Origin: Clostridia bacterium | Lineage (GTDB): Bacteria; Bacillota; Clostridia; Oscillospirales; Butyricicoccaceae | DNA length: 37,691 nt | Assembly (NCBI GenBank): GCA_017396925.1 | Contig: JAFQKM010000036.1 | Coordinates: forward strand, 1 to 37,691 | Direction: 5' to 3' | Shown: positions 31,414-37,691 of the stretch, piece by piece | Layout of the letters: each line of letters opens with the position of its first letter | Position numbering within the stretch: the stretch's first letter is position 1 | Notes under the pieces: generated by a model | What the model was told of the DNA's origin: nothing | Databases searched by the model: none | The model's input: the letters and a program-made list of their open reading frames with translations, nothing else | Position numbers and translations under genes: made by a program

Positions 31414-32148
31414 ATGACAGAGAATACATATTTTACCCCCGAAGAACTGCAGCATATGCCCAGGCATATCGCCTGCATTATGGATGGGAACGGCCGTTGG
31501 GCCAAAAAGCGCGGTCTGCCCCGTACCGCTGGTCATAAAGAGGGAAGCGAGACCTTCCGCCGTGCCGCCGAGTTTATGTCGGATATCGGTGTAGAGTATT
31601 TTACCGTCTATGCATTCTCGACCGAAAACTGGAAACGTCCTGCCGAAGAGGTTTCGGTTATTATGGGTCTGTTGGAAAAGTATCTGCGCGAAGCCATTTC
31701 CAGCATGGTCGAGAAGAATATTCGCCTTAACTTTTTTGGCGATGTTTCCGTTCTGCCTAAAAAAATGCAGAAGCTGATTGCCGAAACCACCGAGCTTTCC
31801 CGCAAATGCAGCGGACTGACCGTCAATGTCTGCCTCAATTACGGCGGACGTCAGGAAATCGCACGGGCGGCACGCATGGCTGCCGAGCGTGTGCAGGCAG
31901 GGGAGATCAAAGCCGAAGAGATCACCCATGAATATCTCTGCGGTCTGATGTATTCGGCCGATATGCCCGATCCCGATCTGATCATCCGTCCGGGTGGGGA
32001 ACTGCGTGTTTCTAACTTCCTGCTGTGGCAGAGCGCCTACAGCGAATATTACTTTACAGATAAGCTGTGGCCCGATATGGATGCCCCGGCTTTTGCCGAA
32101 GCCATCCGTGCTTTCTGGCATAGAAACAGACGTTTTGGAGGACTTTAA
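31414..32148 (+). CDS. uppS: Isoprenyl transferase (undecaprenyl diphosphate synthase)
   Basis: The 244-residue cis-prenyltransferase adds isopentenyl units to farnesyl diphosphate, making the lipid carrier for wall synthesis. Motifs are HIACIMDGNGRWAKKRGL with catalytic Asp24, RTAGHKEG, YAFSTENWKRP and DLIIRPGGELRVSNFLLWQSAY. The usual T in the RTGGE element is P here. The ATG follows AGGAGAAATA. cdsA starts three bases after the stop. It joins the isoprenoid genes dxr and ispG of this operon. Confidence 0.97.
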   Translation: MTENTYFTPEELQHMPRHIACIMDGNGRWAKKRGLPRTAGHKEGSETFRRAAEFMSDIGVEYFTVYAFSTENWKRPAEEVSVIMGLLEKYLREAISSMVEKNIRLNFFGDVSVLPKKMQKLIAETTELSRKCSGLTVNVCLNYGGRQEIARAARMAAERVQAGEIKAEEITHEYLCGLMYSADMPDPDLIIRPGGELRVSNFLLWQSAYSEYYFTDKLWPDMDAPAFAEAIRAFWHRNRRFGGL

Positions 32149-32151
32149 TCT

Positions 32152-32970
32152 ATGGGTATCCGTCTTGTAACCAGCATTGTCGGCGTAGCGCTGCTGGTCG
32201 CCATTCTGTATTTCCTGCCCACCTGGGTGCTGGGCATCACATTCTGCGCCCTGTCGGCCATTTCGGCCTACGAACTGCTGGGCAACACCGGCAAGCTTAA
32301 GGGACATCCGCTGCTGTGGGTCTGTGTAATTGCCGCCGGCCTGGTTCCTTACTGCACAGCCTATCATCCTTTCAAAGGCGCCGAGCTTCTGGTGCTCTTC
32401 GGCTTTGGCTTTGTTGCTTTTGTCATGGGTATTTTCGATTATCAGCGTGTTACATTTGAAAAGCTGGCCATGGCTTTCATGGGCGCCTTTGTTCTGCCTT
32501 ACTTCATGGCAAGCCTGATGCGCATTTATATGAGTGCAGGTGAGCTGGGCAAGTATTATGTCCTGATGCCCTGCATCGCGGCCTGGGGCAGCGACATTAT
32601 GGCGTATGTTACTGGCCGTCTGTGCGGCAAGCACAAGCTGGCACCTCATGTCAGCCCCAAGAAGACCATTGAAGGTGCAATCGGCGGTCTGCTGGGCGCT
32701 GCTGTCGGTCTGTGCATTTTCGGCACAGTGATGAACAATAATTATGGCGTCGGTCTGTCGATGGTTACCCTGTTTATCAGCGGTATTCTCGGCGGTGCAG
32801 CCGGTCAGCTTGGCGACCTGTCCATGTCTTTGATCAAGCGTAATGTCGGCATCAAGGACTATGGCAAGCTGTTTCCCGGTCACGGCGGCGTGCTCGACCG
32901 TTTCGACAGCATTCTGTTTACCGCACCTATCTTTGAATTGTATCTGATCGCCACACAGATCATCAAATAA
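32152..32970 (+). CDS. cdsA: Phosphatidate cytidylyltransferase (CDP-diglyceride synthase)
   Basis: The 272-residue multi-pass membrane protein makes CDP-diacylglycerol from phosphatidate and CTP, the branch point for phospholipids. Hydrophobic segments begin at residue 6 and fill most of the first 180 residues. The family signature lies at about residues 224-246, with the blocks SLIKRNVGIKDYG and LFPGHGGVLDRFDS containing the metal-binding Asp residues. Length matches the family. It is preceded by TTTGGAGGACTTTAATCT overlapping the end of uppS. dxr follows after 41 bases with its own AAAGGAG. Confidence 0.96.
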   Translation: MGIRLVTSIVGVALLVAILYFLPTWVLGITFCALSAISAYELLGNTGKLKGHPLLWVCVIAAGLVPYCTAYHPFKGAELLVLFGFGFVAFVMGIFDYQRVTFEKLAMAFMGAFVLPYFMASLMRIYMSAGELGKYYVLMPCIAAWGSDIMAYVTGRLCGKHKLAPHVSPKKTIEGAIGGLLGAAVGLCIFGTVMNNNYGVGLSMVTLFISGILGGAAGQLGDLSMSLIKRNVGIKDYGKLFPGHGGVLDRFDSILFTAPIFELYLIATQIIK

Positions 32971-33011
32971 TATCCGCAACCATCCACGCACCGAAAGGAG
33001 CGAGCATAAAC

Positions 33012-34160
33012 ATGAAAAATCTTGCTATAATTGGTAGTACCGGCTCGATCGGCACACAGTCGATCGATCTGGCCATGGCGGGCTATCGCATTTCGGCGTT
33101 GGCCTGCGGCAGCAACATCGATTTGGCCGAGCAGCAGGTCCGACAGGTTAAGCCTGCATATGCGGCGGTCTTTGATCCTGAAGCTGCCAAGATTCTCAAA
33201 GCCCGTGTTGCCGATACCGAAACTATTGTTGAAGGCGGCGAAGAAGCCGTTCTGAAGGCGGCATCCTTCGAGGAAGCCAATATGGTCATCAACGCGGCCA
33301 CCGGTATCGCCGGACTTAAGCCTTCGCTGGCTGCAATCAATAGCTGTAAAGCTCTGGCACTTGCCAATAAGGAATCGTTGGTCTGCGCCGGTTCCATTGT
33401 TATGAATGCGGCAAAAGAGAAGAATGTACCCATTCTGCCGGTCGACTCGGAACACAGCGCCATCTTTCAGTGCCTGCAGGCCGGCCGCAAGGAGGAGGTC
33501 GACCGTCTGATTCTGACGGCTTCGGGCGGCCCCTTCTTTGGTTGGGATAAAAAGATGCTCGGCGGCGTTCGCGCCAAAGATGCGCTCAAACATCCCACAT
33601 GGAGCATGGGCAGCAAGATCACCATCGATTCCTCCACCATGATGAACAAAGGCTTTGAGGTCATCGAGGCTGCCTGGCTTTTTGATATCCCTGCCACACG
33701 CATCGATGTAGTCGTTCACCGCGAGAGCATCATTCACTCGGCCGTCAAGTTTATCGACGGTTCGGTAATCGCGCAGATGGGCAATACCGATATGCGACTG
33801 CCTATTCAGTATGCCGTCAATTACCCCGAGCGTGTCCGCAATCCCTTCGATACCCTGGATATCTTCAAGCTTTCCAATCTGAGCTTCTACACACCCGACC
33901 GTGAAAACTTCCCCTGTCTGGCCCTTTGCGAATGGGCGTCGGAAAAGGGCGGAAATACCGGTGCGGTGATCAATGGCGCCAACGAGATCGCCGTTGCGGC
34001 TTTCCTTCGTGATGAGATCGGATTCCTTGATATCCACGCCATTGTGTCGGGGGCGCTGGAACAGGTTGAGTTTATCGAGACTCCCTGCTTTGAGGATATT
34101 CTTGAAAGCGACCGTCTGGCGCGTGCCGCAGCCCGCAAAGCAATTCAGCAGAAAGGCTAA
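33012..34160 (+). CDS. dxr: 1-deoxy-D-xylulose 5-phosphate reductoisomerase
   Basis: The 382-residue enzyme catalyses the second step of the MEP pathway, DXP to 2-C-methyl-D-erythritol 4-phosphate with NADPH. The NADPH-binding start is IGSTGSIGTQSIDL. Further motifs are NKESLVCAG, PVDSEHSAIFQ (metal ligands Asp and Glu), LTASGGPFFG, and HPTWSMGSKITIDS with MMNKGFEVIEA. The C-terminal helical domain is complete. It lies between cdsA and rseP as in many Bacillota. The presence of dxr and ispG shows that isoprenoids are made by the MEP route. Confidence 0.97.
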   Translation: MKNLAIIGSTGSIGTQSIDLAMAGYRISALACGSNIDLAEQQVRQVKPAYAAVFDPEAAKILKARVADTETIVEGGEEAVLKAASFEEANMVINAATGIAGLKPSLAAINSCKALALANKESLVCAGSIVMNAAKEKNVPILPVDSEHSAIFQCLQAGRKEEVDRLILTASGGPFFGWDKKMLGGVRAKDALKHPTWSMGSKITIDSSTMMNKGFEVIEAAWLFDIPATRIDVVVHRESIIHSAVKFIDGSVIAQMGNTDMRLPIQYAVNYPERVRNPFDTLDIFKLSNLSFYTPDRENFPCLALCEWASEKGGNTGAVINGANEIAVAAFLRDEIGFLDIHAIVSGALEQVEFIETPCFEDILESDRLARAAARKAIQQKG

Positions 34161-34163
34161 TTC

Positions 34164-35210
34164 ATGACCCTGATTTATGCAATTCTCGTTTTTGGTCTGA
34201 TCATTTTTGTGCATGAACTCGGACATTTTATTGCCGCCAAATCGGCCGGCATCACGGTCTATGAGTTTACCATCGGTTTTGGTCCGGCCATTGTTAAAAA
34301 AAAGATCGGCGAGACCCTTTATGCCATTCGTTTGCTGCCTGTAGGCGGTGCGGTCGTCATGAAGGATGAAAATGAAGAACCGCCCGAAAGCATCGATCCG
34401 CAGGAAGTGCTTTCGGATGAAGGCAGTTTTCAGAAAGCCAGCTGGCTGCGCCGTTTTACGGTCGTTGTAGCCGGTTCCTTTATGAACTTTGTCACCGGTG
34501 TGTTGCTGGTCCTCTTTGTCATGCTTCCGGCAACCCATGTGGCACAGCCGGTGATTTCCGAGTTTGCCGAGGGGTTCCCGCTGGAAGACACACTGCACGT
34601 AGGAGACCGTCTGGTCAAGGTCAACGGCTTCCGCATCTTTACCTATAACGATGTTTCCATGGCGCTGCAGCTGGCAGGGGATGAGCCCTTTGACCTGGTC
34701 ATCGAGCGTGATGGCGAGAAGATCCGGCTGGAAGATGTTCCTCTGGAGCGCCGCGACTATGACGGCAATGGCCAGCTTCGCTATGGCCTCAGCTTTGGCT
34801 ATGAAGAGCTGAAGGGCTTTGACAAGGTTAAATATGCCTTTAATAATGCCATTAGCTTTTTCCAGTCGGCCTACAAGAGCATTGGTATGCTGATCGGCGG
34901 TCAGGCCAAGGGCAGCGATCTGATGGGTACGGTCGGTATTGCCACCGAGATCTCCAATCGCGCCGAGGAGTCGATGCGGGAAATGTGGTATTTTGTTGCC
35001 TACATTTCGGTCAATCTCTCCTTTGTCAATATGCTGCCCATTCCGGGGCTGGACGGCGGCAAGCTGTTTTTCATGCTGATCGAACTGGTGATGCGCCGCA
35101 AGCTGGACCCCAAGTGGGAGACCTATTGCAGCTATATCGGCCTTTTCCTGGTGCTGCTGCTCTTTGTTTTTGTCACTTATAACGATATTATGCGCCTGAT
35201 TCGCGCTTAA
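34164..35210 (+). CDS. rseP: RseP-type M50 site-2 zinc metalloprotease
   Basis: The 348-residue intramembrane protease has the zinc motif His17-E18-L-G-His21 in the first membrane segment and the third ligand in a PIPGLDGG motif (Asp297). A PDZ domain covers about residues 115-195 (LHVGDRLVKVNGFRIFTYNDV). Family members cut anti-sigma factors or signal-peptide remnants inside the membrane (RseP, RasP/YluC). The position between dxr and ispG is the standard one in clostridia. The ATG is three bases after the dxr stop. Its substrate in this organism is not visible; no anti-sigma factor gene is nearby. Confidence 0.95.
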   Translation: MTLIYAILVFGLIIFVHELGHFIAAKSAGITVYEFTIGFGPAIVKKKIGETLYAIRLLPVGGAVVMKDENEEPPESIDPQEVLSDEGSFQKASWLRRFTVVVAGSFMNFVTGVLLVLFVMLPATHVAQPVISEFAEGFPLEDTLHVGDRLVKVNGFRIFTYNDVSMALQLAGDEPFDLVIERDGEKIRLEDVPLERRDYDGNGQLRYGLSFGYEELKGFDKVKYAFNNAISFFQSAYKSIGMLIGGQAKGSDLMGTVGIATEISNRAEESMREMWYFVAYISVNLSFVNMLPIPGLDGGKLFFMLIELVMRRKLDPKWETYCSYIGLFLVLLLFVFVTYNDIMRLIRA

Positions 35211-35224
35211 ACCTGTATTCTTCA

Positions 35225-35246
35225 GGGCCGCAGATTTCTGCGGCCC
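35225..35246 (+). other. Intercistronic hairpin between rseP and ispG
   Basis: A perfect ten-base GC-rich stem GGGCCGCAGA/TCTGCGGCCC with a two-base nominal loop and no T-run after it. It lies 14 bases after the rseP stop and is not a usual terminator. It may protect or process the operon mRNA. Confidence 0.6.
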
Positions 35247-35287
35247 ATTGCCCTATACAAACCCTATGCGTAGAGGAGAATAAAGAT

Positions 35288-36346
35288 ATGAAAAGAACAT
35301 CCAAGAAAATACAGATCGGCTCGGTCACCATCGGCGGCGGCAGCCCCATTGCCATCCAGTCGATGCTCAATACCGATACACGTGACGTTCAGGCATCCCT
35401 GCGTCAGCTGGCCGCGCTGGAAGAGGCCGGCTGCGAGATCGCACGTCTGGCCGTACCGGATATGGCTGCTGCACAGGCACTGGCCGAGATCAAGAAGGGC
35501 ACCAGGCTGCCGCTGGTCGCCGATATTCATTTTGACTACAAGCTGGCACTGGCTGCTGCCGAAAGCGGCGTCGATAAGATCCGCATCAATCCCGGCAACA
35601 TCGGCGAAAAGTGGAAGATCCGCGAGGTTGCCAATGCCTGCATGGACAAGAATATTCCTATTCGCATCGGCGTTAATGGCGGCTCGGTCGATAAGGATCT
35701 TCGCGAGGAGTACGGCGTCACGCCTTACACCCTTTACAGAAGTGCCGTCCGCAACATCGAAGCGCTGCAGGAATGCAATTTTGAAAACATCTGTGTGTCG
35801 CTGAAGGCCTCCAATGTTTTCTCCACCATCGAAGCTTATCGTATGCTGGCCAAGGAATGCGATTATCCGCTCCACCTCGGCGTTACCGAGGCAGGCAGCC
35901 AGTATATGGGCACCATTAAGTCGGCAGCTGCCTTTGGCGCACTGCTCTGCGATGGTATTGGCGATACCATTCGCGTCTCGCTGACCGATGATCCTGTTAA
36001 GGAAATCTATGCGGCAAAGGATATTCTCAAGGCGCTGGGGATGCATGCCGATGGCGTTACCATTGTTTCCTGTCCCACCTGCGGCCGTACCTGCGTTGAT
36101 CTGATTCCCATTGCCAAGGCTGTTGAAGAGAAGCTCCAGAAGGTCAAATCCCGCATCACAGTCGCTGTTATGGGCTGTGTTGTCAATGGCCCCGGTGAGG
36201 CTCGTGAGGCCGATCTGGGCATCTGCGGCGGCAGAGGGGAAGGTCTGATCATCCGCAAGGGTGAGATCCTGCGCAAGGTTCCCGAGGCTCAGCTGGTCGA
36301 CGAACTGATCCGCGAAGTTGAACTGCTGACCGGTGAGACCGTATGA
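35288..36346 (+). CDS. ispG: 4-hydroxy-3-methylbut-2-enyl diphosphate synthase (flavodoxin-type)
   Basis: The 352-residue enzyme of the late MEP pathway reduces MEcPP to HMBPP. It has a TIM barrel (VTIGGGSPIAIQSM, VADIHFDYKLAL, RINPGNIG) and a C-terminal [4Fe-4S] domain. Cluster ligands are visible as Cys262-x2-Cys265 (SCPTCGRTC), Cys297 (MGCVVNGPGEA) and Glu304. The length is that of the short two-domain bacterial type. The ATG is preceded by AGAGGAGAATAAAGAT. The end overlaps the polC start in an ATGA, so they are translationally coupled. Confidence 0.97.
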   Translation: MKRTSKKIQIGSVTIGGGSPIAIQSMLNTDTRDVQASLRQLAALEEAGCEIARLAVPDMAAAQALAEIKKGTRLPLVADIHFDYKLALAAAESGVDKIRINPGNIGEKWKIREVANACMDKNIPIRIGVNGGSVDKDLREEYGVTPYTLYRSAVRNIEALQECNFENICVSLKASNVFSTIEAYRMLAKECDYPLHLGVTEAGSQYMGTIKSAAAFGALLCDGIGDTIRVSLTDDPVKEIYAAKDILKALGMHADGVTIVSCPTCGRTCVDLIPIAKAVEEKLQKVKSRITVAVMGCVVNGPGEAREADLGICGGRGEGLIIRKGEILRKVPEAQLVDELIREVELLTGETV

Positions 36347-37691
36347 AAACCGCTCTTTTAAAAGAAATCTTCCGGGAGGTCACCCCACAGACCAACGTCT
36401 TTGATCTCCCGGTAGATGAAATCAACATTCTGTCTTCCGACGGCACGGTCGAGATCCTGCTGCAGGAGGGCGTTGAAGTGTTGCCCGAAGCCCTGGATCA
36501 GGCAGCGGCGCTGATCCGCAAGACCTATTATATCCGCAGTGTACAGCTGCGTGTGGCCGAAGGCAGCAATAAGAATGCCGAGGAGCTGATCCTTGATAAG
36601 CTGAACGAGACCAACAAGTCGTTGGCCATCGCCATCGATAAGCAGAGCTTCAGTCTGGAAGGCGGCGAGCTGTTTGTCCGCATTTCGGAAGACTGGTCCT
36701 GTCGTGCCGATGACCTGACCAATGCACTGCAGAACATCGTGCATGAGCTTAATCTTGGCCCGGTAAGGGTTCAGCTGAGCATCTTCAAAGAAGCCGTTTC
36801 TTTCGATGCACGCCGCGAGCAGGATATCGAACGCCTGATGCAGGATGCACCGCCGCCCACTGCCCATATCAGTGCACCGGCACCCAAGGCCCAGAGCAGC
36901 GGCGGCAATGGGGGCGGCGGATACAATAAGTTCCGCCCCCAAAAGCCTGAGGGAACGCCCTATGTGCCGCCGGTGGATGAAGACAAAATCATTTACGGCA
37001 AGCCGGTCAAACGCGATCTGCTCAAGATTGGTGATCTGTCCCTTGACAGTGGTAAGGTTGCTGTCAAGGGTGAGATTTTCTCTACCGAGCTTAAAAAGCT
37101 GAACGGTAAGGGCAAGACGGTCATCAGCTTTGAAATGACCGACGGCAGCGGCTCGATCAAATGTGTTAAAGTTGTTGCCGATGAAGAAGTTCCTCCCTTT
37201 AAAGATAATATCAAGGAAGGCAAGGTGGTTGTTGTTCAGGGAACCATCAGCTATTCCAAGTTTGATAACGACAATATCATCACCCCTTACGCCATCATCA
37301 AGGACAAAAAGAAAGACCGCACCGATACAGCCGATGAGAAGCGTGTCGAGCTGCATCTGCATACCGTTATGTCGTCGATGGACGGCATCTGCGATACCCA
37401 GAAGGTCATCAAACTGGCGGCTTCCATGGGCCATCGTGCCGTTGCGGTTACCGACCACGGCGTTGTACAGTCTTTCCCCGATGCCCTGAAGGCGGCTTCT
37501 GCCATCAAAAAAGACAATAAGGATTTCAAGGTCCTCTATGGTGTTGAGGCTTATGTTGTTAACGATCTTGATGGCGGCATTGTCAAGGGCATGACCAATG
37601 CCACCCTGGACGACGAGATCATCGTTTTTGACCTTGAGACCACCGGTCTAAGCCCTGTTCGCTGCGAGATCATTGAAATTGCTGCGTTTAA
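36343..37691 (+). CDS. polC: DNA polymerase III alpha subunit, Gram-positive PolC type (N-terminal 449 codons, cut by the right edge)
   Basis: The reading frame starts at ATG 36343, overlapping the ispG stop (ATGA), and is open to the window edge; full PolC has about 1,400 residues. The visible part holds the N-terminal domain, a Gly- and Pro-rich linker near residues 165-205, an OB-fold domain (about 225-320: VKGEIFSTELKKLNGKGKTVISFEM), the first part of the PHP domain (His338-L-His340, then VAVTDHGV) and the start of the inserted proofreading exonuclease (FDLETTGLSP, Asp430 and Glu432). This layout, with the exonuclease inside the PHP domain, is specific to PolC and marks the organism as Bacillota or a close relative. 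No ribosome site separate from ispG translation is obvious. Confidence 0.96.
   Translation, partial: MKTALLKEIFREVTPQTNVFDLPVDEINILSSDGTVEILLQEGVEVLPEALDQAAALIRKTYYIRSVQLRVAEGSNKNAEELILDKLNETNKSLAIAIDKQSFSLEGGELFVRISEDWSCRADDLTNALQNIVHELNLGPVRVQLSIFKEAVSFDARREQDIERLMQDAPPPTAHISAPAPKAQSSGGNGGGGYNKFRPQKPEGTPYVPPVDEDKIIYGKPVKRDLLKIGDLSLDSGKVAVKGEIFSTELKKLNGKGKTVISFEMTDGSGSIKCVKVVADEEVPPFKDNIKEGKVVVVQGTISYSKFDNDNIITPYAIIKDKKKDRTDTADEKRVELHLHTVMSSMDGICDTQKVIKLAASMGHRAVAVTDHGVVQSFPDALKAASAIKKDNKDFKVLYGVEAYVVNDLDGGIVKGMTNATLDDEIIVFDLETTGLSPVRCEIIEIAAF

Noticed and set aside
1..37691. Mobile elements, CRISPR arrays, tRNA or rRNA genes
   Set aside because: I found no transposase-like protein, no regularly spaced repeats and no tRNA- or rRNA-like stretch. 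Repeats inside 14639-17446 are protein-level LRR repeats.

Overview
The window looks like chromosomal DNA of an anaerobic member of the Bacillota, most likely a Clostridia-class gut-type bacterium. The evidence is: a Gram-positive PolC-type DNA polymerase III; the order pyrH-frr-uppS-cdsA-dxr-rseP-ispG-polC; a PdaB-like polysaccharide deacetylase of the kind found in spore formers; strong AGGAGG-type ribosome binding sites; and oxygen-sensitive enzymes (double-cubane reductase, corrinoid methyl transfer, cytosolic molybdopterin enzyme). Base composition is moderate to slightly GC-rich. I cannot fix the family from sequence alone. I see no insertion sequence, prophage, CRISPR array, rRNA or tRNA.

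Left part (1-11.5 kb), an anaerobic redox and one-carbon region. A minus-strand operon runs DUF3343 protein, class-V aminotransferase (cysteine desulfurase family), then a double-cubane-cluster reductase cut by the left edge. Divergent from it is a plus-strand corrinoid methyl-transfer operon: two UroD/MtaA-like proteins, a RACE-type [2Fe-2S]/ASKHA corrinoid activator, a B12-binding corrinoid protein and a third UroD/MtaA-like protein. It ends at a bidirectional terminator. On the other side of that terminator is a minus-strand C_GCAxxG/rhodanese-like fusion, and then a cytosolic molybdopterin oxidoreductase with a four-cluster ferredoxin subunit.

Middle (11.5-25 kb). A three-gene unit encodes a DUF2201/VWA protein, a MoxR-like AAA ATPase and a 935-residue cytoplasmic BspA-type leucine-rich-repeat protein. 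These are followed by the PdaB-like deacetylase, guaB (IMP dehydrogenase closely resembling the Tritrichomonas foetus enzyme), a DUF2284 metal-binding protein lying between two terminators, and a PadR-DUF2812 operon with a consensus promoter and two matching palindromic operators. Then come a tyrosine phosphatase/DUF1445 pair on the minus strand, pyridoxamine kinase and RadC.

Right part (25-37.7 kb), housekeeping. uvrB-uvrA (nucleotide excision repair) is followed by pyrH, frr, uppS, cdsA, dxr, rseP, ispG and the first 449 codons of polC. The last group joins nucleotide synthesis, translation recycling, isoprenoid and lipid-carrier synthesis, membrane proteolysis and replication. Two strong hairpins without U-tracts sit between genes of this operon.

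The best candidates for something undescribed are the MoxR-VWA-LRR trio, the corrinoid cluster with three UroD-fold proteins (one lacking the C-terminal part of the fold) and no recognisable separate substrate methyltransferase family, and the double-cubane reductase with its putative sulfur- or selenium-handling partners.
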